A stretch of 64,000 nt of DNA from Streptomyces sp. NRRL S-37 (GTDB taxonomy: Bacteria; Actinomycetota; Actinomycetes; Streptomycetales; Streptomycetaceae): the NCBI RefSeq assembly GCF_000721605.1, contig NZ_JOIZ01000013.1:124001-188000 (forward strand). Direction: 5' to 3'. This document shows positions 32,650 through 40,591 of this stretch, piece by piece (the first letter of the stretch is position 1; every line of letters starts with the position of its first letter). Made by a program: the position numbers and the translations under genes. The notes under the pieces are model-generated. The model was not told the DNA's origin. It saw only the letters and a list, made by a program, of their open reading frames with translations, and did no database searches.

Positions 32650-34419
32650 TCAGGCCGCCTGGCCGCTGTGCAGTGCCGTGTACGCCCCTCCCCGGCGCAG
32701 CAGGTCCTCGTGGGTGCCGATCTCCTGGATGCGGCCGTCCGCCATCACCACGATCCGGTCGGCGCCGCGCACGGTGGAGAGGCGGTGCGCCACGACGAAC
32801 GTGGTGCGTCCGCGCAGCAGCCGGGCGAGGGCTTCCTGCACCAGCGCCTCCGAGCGGGTGTCGAGCGCCGAGGTCGCCTCGTCCAGGACCAGCACCTTCG
32901 GGTCCCGGATCAGCGCGCGGGCGATGGCGAGCCGCTGGCGCTGCCCGCCGGAGAGCCGGGCGCCGCGCTCCCCGACGAGGGTGTCGAGGCCCTGGGGCAG
33001 CCGGTCGACGAACTCCAGCGCGTTGGCGTCGCGCAGCGCGGCCCGTACCGTCTCCTCGTCGGCGTCGTCCATGCCGTAGGCGACGTTCTCCCGGACGGTG
33101 CCGTCGAACAGGATCGACTCCTGGGGCACCACGGACAGGAAGCGCCGGTAGGTGCGCAGGTCGAGGCCGTTCATGTCGGTGCCGTCGAGCAGCAGCCGGC
33201 CGGAGGTCGGACGGATGAAGCCGATGACCAGGTTGAGCACCGTGGACTTGCCCGCCCCGGAGGCGCCGACGAGCGCGACGGTCTCGCCCGGGGCGACGTC
33301 GAGGGTGAAGTCGCGCACGGCGGGGCGCCCGTCGCTCTCGTACGCGTGGCCGACGCCCTCGAAGGTGATCGCGCCGCGCACTCCGCCGACCTCCGCCTTG
33401 CCCTCGTTGTCCTCCAGTTCGGGGGCCTGGAGGACCTCGCCGACCGAGCGGACGGACTCCAGGCCCTTGGTGATGACCGGGGCCAGTCCCGCGAGCGTGG
33501 TGGTGGAGTTGGTGAGCGTGGTCAGGAAGGCGCTGAGCATCACCACGTCGCCGGCGGTGACGCCCCAGACGTCGTAGTACGAGATGAGGGCCGCGCCGGC
33601 CAGCACGCTCACGCCGACGACGTTGAGGACGACCCAGGCCAGCGAGCCGAACCGGCCGTTGACCAGGTCCAGCCGGTTCCCGGAGGTGAGCAGCCGGTTC
33701 AGGGTGCCGTTCATCCGGCGCAGCGCCTTGCCCTCCAGGCCGTGGGCGCGGGTGACGGGGATGAGCCGGGTCATCTCCGTGACCCGGGAGGACAGCGTCT
33801 CCACCTCGTGGCGGAAGTGCTCGTTGTGGGTGCGCAGTCTGGCCCGCAGCCTGGCGACGAGCAGGGCGGCGGCGGGCACGACGATCAGGAAGACGGGGAG
33901 GAACTCGGGGGTGCGGACCGCGATGATGACGAGTCCGCCGGTGAGGACGGTGAGCGCGCCGAGCCCGTTCTCCGCGGTCTGCTGCACCATCTGCTCGACG
34001 GTCTCCACGTCCCGGACGACCTTGGCCTGGAGCACGCCGGCGCTGACGCGGGAGTGGTAGCCGATGGAGAGCTGCTGCATGCGGGTGCACAGCGCGGAGC
34101 GCAGGGCGGTGCCCATGCGGCGGACGCTGCCGTACAGCAGCCGGACGTACAGCACGTGCAGCGGGTAGTTGACCAGCAGGATGAACATGATGACGCCGGT
34201 GCTGGTCCACAGCCGGGATATCGGCTGGTGCTGCACGACGGTGTCGATGATGGACGCGGTGATCAGCGGCAGCAGCCAGACCGGGCTGTGCTTGACCGTG
34301 AAGACGCCGACGGCGGCGGCGAGCCGGCCGCGGTCGGCGCGGAACAGATAGGCGAGGGTGCGGACCGGATGCTCGCCGCGGTAGCGGTGGTCGAGCGGTC
34401 TTTCCAGCGACGACGCCAT
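32650..34419 (-). CDS. ABC exporter, fused permease and ATPase
   Basis: This 589-residue half-transporter has six membrane helices in about residues 45-320 (type I exporter fold), then a nucleotide-binding domain. Visible motifs are Walker A GASGAGKST, the Q-loop near LSVVPQESILFDG, the signature LSGGQRQRLA, Walker B VLVLDEATSALD and the switch His in VVAHRLSTV. The start ATG 34419 is preceded by GGGGAGGA. It would work as a homodimer in the membrane exporting lipids, drugs or peptides; the substrate cannot be told. An AAGCGCTT palindrome lies 34 bases before the start. The gene follows the aldo/keto reductase gene on the same strand. Confidence 0.92.
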   Translation of the reverse strand: MASSLERPLDHRYRGEHPVRTLAYLFRADRGRLAAAVGVFTVKHSPVWLLPLITASIIDTVVQHQPISRLWTSTGVIMFILLVNYPLHVLYVRLLYGSVRRMGTALRSALCTRMQQLSIGYHSRVSAGVLQAKVVRDVETVEQMVQQTAENGLGALTVLTGGLVIIAVRTPEFLPVFLIVVPAAALLVARLRARLRTHNEHFRHEVETLSSRVTEMTRLIPVTRAHGLEGKALRRMNGTLNRLLTSGNRLDLVNGRFGSLAWVVLNVVGVSVLAGAALISYYDVWGVTAGDVVMLSAFLTTLTNSTTTLAGLAPVITKGLESVRSVGEVLQAPELEDNEGKAEVGGVRGAITFEGVGHAYESDGRPAVRDFTLDVAPGETVALVGASGAGKSTVLNLVIGFIRPTSGRLLLDGTDMNGLDLRTYRRFLSVVPQESILFDGTVRENVAYGMDDADEETVRAALRDANALEFVDRLPQGLDTLVGERGARLSGGQRQRLAIARALIRDPKVLVLDEATSALDTRSEALVQEALARLLRGRTTFVVAHRLSTVRGADRIVVMADGRIQEIGTHEDLLRRGGAYTALHSGQAA

Positions 34420-34452
34420 GGGTGGTGGTCCTCCCCTGTGACTTTCTTCAGC

Positions 34453-34460
34453 AAGCGCTT
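34453..34460. promoter_or_regulatory. AAGCGCTT palindrome upstream of the ABC exporter
   Basis: An 8-base palindrome with the AGCGCT centre typical of LacI-family operators lies in an AT-richer patch between the aldo/keto reductase stop and the exporter start. It is a short site and could be chance. Confidence 0.25.
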
Positions 34461-34543
34461 TCTACACCCGTGCGCCAGGAGTGCACCAGGGCGCGCGGGT
34501 GCCCGCCCCGGCGTCCGGCGCCTGGGACGGGCGGGGTGCGGAC

Positions 34544-35401
34544 TCAGCCGGCGTCCAGCTCCGCGATCTCCTCGGCCGTCAGGACGAGGTCGGCGGCGCC
34601 CGCCGAGTCACGGACCGACTCCGGCCGGCTCGCGCCCGGAATGGGGACGACGACCGGCGACCTGGCGAGCATCCACGCCAGGCACACCTGGTACGCGCTC
34701 ACCCCGCGCGCCCGGGCGACCCGTGCGAACGGGGCGTGGGCCGAGGCGAGCTCACCGGCCCGGGCGATGCCGCCGAACGGGCTGTAGGGCAGGAACGCGA
34801 TGCCGAGCTCGTCGCACAGGCGCAGCTCCGGCTCACTGGAGCGGAAGGCCGGGGAGAACTTGTTCTGCACGGAGACCAGCCGGCCGCCGAGGATCTCGCG
34901 GGCCTGCCGGATCTGCTCCGGGTCGGCGTTGGAGATGCCGGCCATGCGGATCTTCCCCTCGTCCAGCAGTTCGCGCAGCGCGCCGACGGACTCGGCGTAG
35001 GGGACGCGGGGGTCGGGCCGGTGGAACTGGTAGAGCCCGATGGCCTCCACGCCGAGCCGGCGCAGGGACGCCTCGCACGCCCGCTTCAGGTGCCCGGGGC
35101 TGCCGTCCTGGGTCCAGCTGCCGTCGCCGGGGCGCAGATGACCGCCCTTGGTGGCGACCAGGACGTCGCCGCCCCGGTCGTGGGAGGCGAGGGCCTTGGC
35201 GATCAGGGTCTCGTTGTGGCCGGTCTCGCCGGCGTGCAGGTGATAGGAGTCCGCGGTGTCGATCAGGGTGACGCCGGCGTCCAGCGCGGCGTGCAGGGTG
35301 GCCAGGGAGCGGGTCTCGTCCGGGCGCCCCTCGATCGACATGGGCATGGCACCCAGGCCGACGGCGCCGACCTCGACATCACCGATACGGCGGGTGTGCA
35401 T
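34544..35401 (-). CDS. aldo/keto reductase
   Basis: This 285-residue NADPH-dependent (beta/alpha)8 oxidoreductase starts at ATG 35401 behind GAAGAGG; the longer open frame upstream is not supported. The catalytic tetrad is visible as Asp and Tyr in LIDTADSYHL, Lys in DVLVATKGG and His in IGLYQFHRPDPR. The cofactor-binding C-terminus has VPIPGASRPESVRDSA. It reduces carbonyl compounds in the cytosol. The physiological substrate is unknown. It is divergent from the VOC-family gene. Confidence 0.93.
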   Translation of the reverse strand: MHTRRIGDVEVGAVGLGAMPMSIEGRPDETRSLATLHAALDAGVTLIDTADSYHLHAGETGHNETLIAKALASHDRGGDVLVATKGGHLRPGDGSWTQDGSPGHLKRACEASLRRLGVEAIGLYQFHRPDPRVPYAESVGALRELLDEGKIRMAGISNADPEQIRQAREILGGRLVSVQNKFSPAFRSSEPELRLCDELGIAFLPYSPFGGIARAGELASAHAPFARVARARGVSAYQVCLAWMLARSPVVVPIPGASRPESVRDSAGAADLVLTAEEIAELDAG

Positions 35402-35613
35402 GTGACCTCTTCCGGCTGTCGTCTCACGGTCTCGGAAAGCGCGTACCAGCCTGGTCCCCGCACGGTCCGAAATCCAATAGAAGAAAGCGAACGCATTCAG
35501 CGGCCGGGGCACTGAATCGGGGCCCCGCCCTCGGCACCGCCGCCGCGCGGGTGCCGGTGCCCGGCGTTACGCTGCGCGCAGCCGGCTCTTCGCGGACGTT
35601 CCGGGAGGTAATC

Positions 35614-36027
35614 ATGACCTCGCTCCTCAACCCGTATCTCAGCTTCGACGGGAACGCGCGGCACGCGCTGGAGTTCTACAAGGAGGTCTTCGGCGGCCGG
35701 CTGCGGCTCAACACGTACGGCGACTTCGGCCGGCCCGGAACCGACAACGCCGACAAGATCATGCACGGCATGCTGACGAGCGCGGCCGGCTTCACCCTCA
35801 TGGGCGCCGACATGCCGCCGGGCATGACGTACACCCCGGGGAACAACTTCGCCGTGAGCGTCAGCGGCGAGGACGAGACCGAACTGCGCGGCTACTGGGA
35901 GAAGCTGTCCGACGGCGGCTCGGTGGCCGTACCGCTGGAGAAGCAGATGTGGGGGGACGTGTTCGGGATGTGCACGGACCGCTTCGGCATCCCCTGGATG
36001 GTCAACATCAACCAGCCCGCGGACTGA
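35614..36027 (+). CDS. VOC-family (PhnB-like) protein
   Basis: This 137-residue protein starts at ATG 35614 behind GGGAGG. It shows the PhnB/glyoxalase-like beta-alpha-beta-beta-beta fold pattern: NPYLSFDGNARHALEFYKEV, HGMLTSAAGFTLMGADMP and MWGDVFGMCTDRFGIPWMVN. Such proteins bind small ligands and sometimes metals, and some confer resistance by sequestration. No catalytic metal set is obvious beyond scattered His and Glu. It is transcribed away from the aldo/keto reductase and ends 132 bases before the Gfo/Idh/MocA gene. Confidence 0.9.
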   Translation: MTSLLNPYLSFDGNARHALEFYKEVFGGRLRLNTYGDFGRPGTDNADKIMHGMLTSAAGFTLMGADMPPGMTYTPGNNFAVSVSGEDETELRGYWEKLSDGGSVAVPLEKQMWGDVFGMCTDRFGIPWMVNINQPAD

Positions 36028-36159
36028 GCCCCGCGCCTCGTGGCGAGCGGCCGTTGACAGGACGTTCCGGCGGGGACCACCGTACCGACCGGAGCGTGCC
36101 GGCGGGGCGCGCCGGGACACCGGCCGGGCGGCGGTCGCCGCACCGGGAGAGGCGGCGGG

Positions 36160-37050
36160 ATGCGGATCGGACTGCTCGGCACCGGACCCTGGGCGCGGGC
36201 GGCCCACGCCCCCGCGCTGAGCGGGCACCCGGACCTCGAACTCGCCGGGGTGTGGGGCCGCCGGCCCGAGGCCGCCGAGGAGCTGGCCGCTCTGCACGGT
36301 ACCCGGGCGTACGACGACGTCGACGCGCTCTTCGCCGACGTGGACGCCGTCGCCGTCGCGCTGCCGCCCGCGGTGCAGGCGGAGCTGGCGGTGCGCGCGG
36401 CGCGGGCCGGGTGCCACCTGCTGCTCGACAAGCCGCTCGCGCCGACCGTCGCGCAGGGACGCGCGGTGGTCGGGGCGGCCGAGGAGGCGGGGGTCGCGTC
36501 CGTGGTCTTCTTCACCACCCGCTTCCAGCCGGAACCGGAGGCGTGGATCGCCGAACAGGCGCGCGTGGGCGGCTGGTTCACCGGGCGCGCGCAGTGGCTC
36601 GGGGCGGTGTTCACCTCCGACGGCGATCCCTTCGCCGCCTCCGCGTGGCGACGGGAGAAGGGCGCCCTGTGGGACGTCGGCCCGCACGCCCTGTCCGTCC
36701 TGCTCCCGGTGCTCGGCGCACCGCGGCGGGTGACCGCGGCGGCGTACGGTCCCGGCGACACCGTCCACCTGGTCCTCGACCACGCGGGCGGCGCGTCGAG
36801 CAGCCTCACCCTGAGCCTGACCGCTCCCCCGGCCGCGGCCGGCGCCATGGTCGAGCTCCGGGGCACGGCGGGCGTCACCTTCCTCCCGGAGGCCTCCGAG
36901 GGCGCGGTGCCGGCGCTCACCCGGGCCGCGGACGCCCTCCTCACCGCGGCCGGTACCGGCACCCCCCATCCCTGCGACGCGGCGTTCGCGCTCCGGGTGA
37001 CGGAGATCCTGGCCGCGGCGGAGGCGCGGCTGGACGGCGGGGCCCGCTGA
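36160..37050 (+). CDS. Gfo/Idh/MocA-family oxidoreductase
   Basis: This 296-residue NAD(P)-dependent oxidoreductase starts at ATG 36160 (GAGAGGCGGCGG upstream). The N-terminal Rossmann fold has RIGLLGTGPWARAAHAPALS. The conserved lysine motif appears as LLLDKPLAPT, the usual E-K-P being D-K-P here. The C-terminal domain includes REKGALWDVGPHALSVLLPV with the family GxHxxD-like region as VGPHALS. It probably oxidises or reduces a sugar or polyol. At 296 residues it is slightly short for the family but complete. It may share a transcript with the preceding VOC gene. Confidence 0.9.
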   Translation: MRIGLLGTGPWARAAHAPALSGHPDLELAGVWGRRPEAAEELAALHGTRAYDDVDALFADVDAVAVALPPAVQAELAVRAARAGCHLLLDKPLAPTVAQGRAVVGAAEEAGVASVVFFTTRFQPEPEAWIAEQARVGGWFTGRAQWLGAVFTSDGDPFAASAWRREKGALWDVGPHALSVLLPVLGAPRRVTAAAYGPGDTVHLVLDHAGGASSSLTLSLTAPPAAAGAMVELRGTAGVTFLPEASEGAVPALTRAADALLTAAGTGTPHPCDAAFALRVTEILAAAEARLDGGAR

Positions 37051-37080
37051 CGGCAGACCCCTGCCGGACGGCTGCGCAAC

Positions 37081-37090
37081 GGAGCGCTCC
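37081..37090. promoter_or_regulatory. GGAGCGCTCC palindrome, LacI-type operator candidate
   Basis: A perfect 10-base palindrome equals the inner core of the Streptomyces CebR operator TGGGAGCGCTCCCA. It lies about 280 bases before the GH64 start. Confidence 0.35.
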
Positions 37091-37282
37091 CGACGCACTC
37101 CGTGGCTTTCGGCCCCGGCCGGCTTAAGCGGCCCTTAAAGACCGGTTAAGTGATCGTGGGGCCCTCGCCAGTTCCCTGCGTAACCGCAGGTCAGAGCGAT
37201 TTCATGGACAAGTCGGACCATTGGCGGGGGCCGCGGCCGTCCCTACCATCGGTGGCACGCGCCGCTCCCGACGTACCGCCTG

Positions 37283-37294
37283 AGAGCGCTCTCT
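37283..37294. promoter_or_regulatory. GAGAGCGCTCTC palindrome, LacI-type operator candidate
   Basis: A perfect 12-base palindrome lies 72 bases before the GH64 start and keeps the GAGCGCTC centre of CebR-like operators. A LacI-family repressor responding to glucan oligosaccharides is a plausible partner but is not in the window. Confidence 0.45.
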
Positions 37295-37366
37295 CCAGGT
37301 CTCCTCCCCCACGTCGGCGGGCCGGCGCGGTCAGGAACCCGCACGAGCACCCTGGAGATCCCCCAC

Positions 37367-38572
37367 ATGAGCCCCCGTCATCAGCGCAACCTCGGCCGCC
37401 GCAAGGTCCTCTTCGCCCTCGGCGGAGCCGCCGTGGCCATCCCCGCGGCGGCGGTGATCGCCCCGTACGCCCTCGCGGACCAGTCCGGCGGGCAGAAGGC
37501 CGGTACGGCGGCGGCGGGGGCCCTGCCGCTGACGATCGTCAACAACAGCGGTTCCTTCGGCAACGCGAGCGTGCACCTCTACATCGTGGGCAACGTGGAC
37601 GGCCGTCAGGTCAGGGTCACCCCGGAGGGCACCGTCGCCCCGGTCGCCGCCTCCGACAACGGCCCCGACGGCTTCACCGACTACGCGATCGACCTGGCCG
37701 GCAGCGGCGAGACCAAACTGTCCCTGCCGTACATGTCCGGCCGGATCTACGTCTCCCTCGGCGCGAAGCTCAAGTTCAAGGTCGTCACGGACGGCAACGG
37801 CAACGCGGCGCTGCAGTACCCGGCCGGCTGGGTCACCTCCGACCCCAACTACGGCGTGCTGCACGACTGCGCCGAGTTCACGTACAACTCCTCGGGCATG
37901 TTCTGCAACACGACCATGGTCGACATGTTCAGCGTGCCGATGGGCATCCGGCTCACCGGCGCCAAGGACCAGACGACGGGCACCGTCCGCGAGGGCGGGC
38001 GCGCAGCGGCGTTCGCCGCCGTCAAGCGGGTGGAGGCGTTCTCCCGGCTCGTCGTGGACGACACCCGGATCATCGCCCCCGGCCACGGTCTGGACGCCGG
38101 GCTGTTCGCCAAGGACTACTTCGCCCCGTACATCGACGAGGTGTGGAGCACCTACACCGGCCGGGACCTCAAGGTCACCACCAACGCCGGCACCTTCACC
38201 GGCCGGGTGCGCGGCGAGCGGTTCACCTTCGACGGGCCCGCCCAGGTCTCCTTCGGCAAGCCCTCCACGCGGGACGTCCTCTTCTGCGACGGCGCCCTCG
38301 CCGCCCCCAACGACGGCACGACCGGCCCGGTCGCCGCCGTGCTGGGCGCCGGCTTCAACCGCTCGACGCTGCTCAGCCACCCCGACCAGCCGACGGCCGA
38401 CGCCTCGGTCTTCTACCGGACCGAGCTCACCAACCACTACTCCAAGGCGATCCACACGGCCACCGAGGACGGCAAGGCGTACGGCTTCGCCTTCGACGAC
38501 GTGGCCGACTTCGCCTCGTACATCCAGGACACGGCGCCCACGGGCCTGCGGCTGACGCTCTCGCCCTTCTAG
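37367..38572 (+). CDS. secreted GH64 endo-beta-1,3-glucanase
   Basis: This 401-residue exported enzyme is related to the laminaripentaose-producing beta-1,3-glucanase of Streptomyces matensis. The leader begins with NLGRRKVLFALGGAAVAIPA and ends in an ALA site near residue 37. The twin arginine suggests Tat export. The mature part has the beta-barrel plus thaumatin-like fold. Glu170 (HDCAEFTYN) and Asp186 (TTMVDMFSVPMGI) are spaced by 16, as for catalytic Glu154/Asp170 of the known enzyme. It would cut long beta-1,3-glucans of fungal cell walls or algae outside the cell. No carbohydrate-binding module is attached. Two LacI-type palindromes lie upstream. Confidence 0.92.
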   Translation: MSPRHQRNLGRRKVLFALGGAAVAIPAAAVIAPYALADQSGGQKAGTAAAGALPLTIVNNSGSFGNASVHLYIVGNVDGRQVRVTPEGTVAPVAASDNGPDGFTDYAIDLAGSGETKLSLPYMSGRIYVSLGAKLKFKVVTDGNGNAALQYPAGWVTSDPNYGVLHDCAEFTYNSSGMFCNTTMVDMFSVPMGIRLTGAKDQTTGTVREGGRAAAFAAVKRVEAFSRLVVDDTRIIAPGHGLDAGLFAKDYFAPYIDEVWSTYTGRDLKVTTNAGTFTGRVRGERFTFDGPAQVSFGKPSTRDVLFCDGALAAPNDGTTGPVAAVLGAGFNRSTLLSHPDQPTADASVFYRTELTNHYSKAIHTATEDGKAYGFAFDDVADFASYIQDTAPTGLRLTLSPF

Positions 38573-38756
38573 GCGGCTCGGGGAGCAGGTTTCCCGCGGG
38601 CCGGGGAAGGTACCCCGGCAGCCAGGAGGAGCGGCCCTTCACCGCGGTGCCGCGAGCGTTCCGGATGCACGGCGGGCTCCCGCGTTGAATGGTGGACATC
38701 GGACCCGATGACAGCACCGGGGCCGCTCCAGCGATCCGGACCCGAGGAGCCAGAAG

Positions 38757-38978
38757 ATGTCGACGTCCCAGCCCGACGCGTCCCAGCCCGAAGCGTCCCG
38801 GCGGTCCGCGGACCGCGCTACCCCGGACAGCCTGCTCCATGCCCGCACCGGCACCGATGTGTCGGCGGAGGACATCGTCCTCGCCTCGGGCAAGGACCTC
38901 ACCCCGCACAACCTCGAGTGGGCCAGGCGGAAGCTGGACGAGGAGGGACCCGCCGCCCTGGACAAGATGCTGCCCTGA
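38757..38978 (+). CDS. small hypothetical protein
   Basis: This 73-residue protein starts at ATG 38757 behind GAGGAG. The first 25 residues are a polar Ser/Asp/Ala-rich tail. The rest (VSAEDIVLASGKDLTPHNLE then WARRKLDEEGPAALDKMLP) looks like a small helical domain. Homologous short proteins occur in Streptomyces without assigned function. It ends 24 bases before an exceptionally long hairpin. Confidence 0.75.
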   Translation: MSTSQPDASQPEASRRSADRATPDSLLHARTGTDVSAEDIVLASGKDLTPHNLEWARRKLDEEGPAALDKMLP

Positions 38979-39001
38979 ACCCGCGTACGTCCGTGCGCGG
39001 A

Positions 39002-39058
39002 CAGGCACGCCGTCGCCGGCCCGGTGCGCTCGCGCACCGGGCCGGCGACGGCGTGCCT
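39002..39058. terminator. 27-base perfect hairpin between convergent genes
   Basis: The stem 39002-39028 is perfectly complementary to the bases from 39033 onward around a 4-base CTCG loop. It lies between the small hypothetical gene and the DUF5709 gene and abuts the latter stop codon. It is a very strong bidirectional terminator. Confidence 0.85.
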
Positions 39059-39061
39059 GGG

Positions 39062-39550
39062 TCAGGTTCTGTCCCGGTCCTCCGGGAGCACCGTCCCGTC
39101 CTCCACGACGTGCATCGCGGCCTCCTCCGCCCCGGCCGCCCCCGCGTCGACGCCGACGTCCTCGGCGACGGACTCCTTGGTGGTGTCCGTGCGGACCCCC
39201 TCGTCCGGGGCGACCAGGCGTCCGGCGCGGCCGGTGCCCGCCTCCGGGTCGACCGGCTCGCCCTCGCCGCCGGGGAGGTCGCCCACCGCGTCCCCGACGG
39301 GCTCGGACGCCTCCGGCACCTCCTGGGCCAGCCGCTGGTCGAGGCTCTCCCCGTCGTGCTGCTCCGCGGCCGTGGTGCCGTGCTTGGTCACGCCGAGCGG
39401 TTTCTCCGGCGGGGAGTAGCCCTCGTCGAGGGTGTCGTCGTAGGTCCGTTCGTCGAGGGCGTCCTGCATGTCGAGCGGTGCGGCGTCCTCCTGCTCCTCG
39501 TTGCCCCCGGTGGGCTGGTAGGCGTCGTCCCCCATCGGCTCGGTGCCCAT
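39062..39550 (-). CDS. DUF5709 family acidic protein
   Basis: This 162-residue acidic, probably disordered protein starts at ATG 39550 behind GGGAGGAAA. It has the DUF5709 pattern: MGDDAYQPTGGNE, then RTYDDTLDEGYSPPEKPLGV and AAEQHDGESLDQRLAQEVPE. The tail is rich in Glu, Asp, Gly and Ala. The family is restricted to actinobacteria and of unknown function, sometimes linked to stress response. It sits downstream of the proteasome-like gene on the same strand with a 116-base gap. Confidence 0.88.
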   Translation of the reverse strand: MGTEPMGDDAYQPTGGNEEQEDAAPLDMQDALDERTYDDTLDEGYSPPEKPLGVTKHGTTAAEQHDGESLDQRLAQEVPEASEPVGDAVGDLPGGEGEPVDPEAGTGRAGRLVAPDEGVRTDTTKESVAEDVGVDAGAAGAEEAAMHVVEDGTVLPEDRDRT

Positions 39551-39666
39551 GGTTTCCTCCCTGTCGTGCTGCGTCGGCGCGTTCGCCTCGGTGTCAGATC
39601 CGCGTTTCCCGTGACGCGATCTCTAACCTCGGTGCGTGTGATGACAGGAAGGGTCCCCGCGAGGAA

Positions 39667-40512
39667 TCAGAGGGGCGCGTTCGGGCCGTCCGGGCGGGAG
39701 CGACGCCGTTCGACCACGTCGAGGCTCAGCCGTCGGATCCCGGTCTCGCCGAGCCGTTCGTAGCCGTCCTCGGTGATGACCGACACGACCGGGAAGATAC
39801 GGCGGGAGAGATCGGGGCCGCCGGTCGCCGAGTCGTCCTCGGCGGCGTCGTAGAGGGCCTCCAGGGCGGCCAGGACGGCCTCGTCGCGGGACATGCCGGG
39901 CCGGTGGAGCTTCTTGAGGGCGCCCCTGGCGTACGGGGATCCGGAGCCCTCCGCGTGGAAGCCGTACTTCTCGTAGCGGCCGCCGGCGACGTCGTAGGAG
40001 AAGATCCGGCCCCGTCCTCCTGCGGGCGCGGTGGTGTCGTAGCCGGCGAGCAGCGGGACAACGGCCAGGCCCTGCATGGCCTGGGCGAGGTTCTGGCGGA
40101 TCATGGCGGCGAGCCGGGTCGCCTTGGCGTCGAGGGTCATCGGGACGCCCTCGATCTTCTCGAAGTGGGCGAGTTCGACCTGGTAGAGCCGCATCATGTC
40201 GAGGGCGGTCCCCACGGAGCCGGCGATCGCGACGGCGGTGTGGTCGTCGGCGGGCAGTACCTTCTCCAGGTCGCGCTGGGCGATCAGGTTGCCCATGGTG
40301 GCCCTGCGGTCACCGGCGACCAGTACGCCGTCGGCGTAGGTGAGGGCGAGGATCGTGGTGCCGTGCGGGACCTCCTCGGCACGAATGCCCTCGGGGAGGG
40401 CGGGCGTGCTCAGCAGTTCGGGGCGGTGGGCCGCCAGGAACTTGGTGAAGGACGAGCCGCCCGGGGTGAAGAACTCCTCCCCCAGCCGCCCTTCGTGATC
40501 GCTCCGCGTCAT
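39667..40512 (-). CDS. orphan 20S proteasome beta-type subunit (PrcB paralogue)
   Basis: This 281-residue protein is homologous to the actinobacterial proteasome beta subunit over its whole length. A 51-residue propeptide (FFTPGGSSFTKFLAAHRPEL) ends in PHG, directly before the catalytic Thr52 (Thr1 of the mature form, TTILALTYADG). The Asp17 and Lys33 equivalents are present in AGDRRATMGN and DLEKVLP, so it should be an active N-terminal threonine hydrolase. The family marks QGLAVVPLLAGYD and SATGGPDLSRRIFPVVSVI are clear. No pup, dop, mpa/arc or prcA gene is nearby, whereas the housekeeping prcBA normally lies in a pup cluster. It is therefore probably a second copy. It could replace beta subunits in a specialised particle or form its own ring. 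The start ATG 40512 has GGGGGAGG upstream. Confidence 0.9.
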   Translation of the reverse strand: MTRSDHEGRLGEEFFTPGGSSFTKFLAAHRPELLSTPALPEGIRAEEVPHGTTILALTYADGVLVAGDRRATMGNLIAQRDLEKVLPADDHTAVAIAGSVGTALDMMRLYQVELAHFEKIEGVPMTLDAKATRLAAMIRQNLAQAMQGLAVVPLLAGYDTTAPAGGRGRIFSYDVAGGRYEKYGFHAEGSGSPYARGALKKLHRPGMSRDEAVLAALEALYDAAEDDSATGGPDLSRRIFPVVSVITEDGYERLGETGIRRLSLDVVERRRSRPDGPNAPL

Positions 40513-40591
40513 GCCGCCTCCCCCTCGTCGCCTCTTCGCGCACCGACAGTCGACTCCTACCTGGACCGGGTGCGCGGGAAACCCGTCGCCG

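Larger units (their letters stand above)
37051..37366. other. regulatory region upstream of the GH64 glucanase
   Basis: These 316 bases have no gene. They hold two AGCGCT-centred palindromes (37081-37090 and 37283-37294) and three TTAAG-type elements in a row at about 37122-37150 in an AT-richer patch. Together they look like the control region of the secreted glucanase. Confidence 0.5.

Noticed and set aside
39667..40512. The housekeeping prcB of the pup-proteasome cluster
   Set aside because: No pup, prcA, dop or unfoldase gene is nearby, and neighbours are unrelated.
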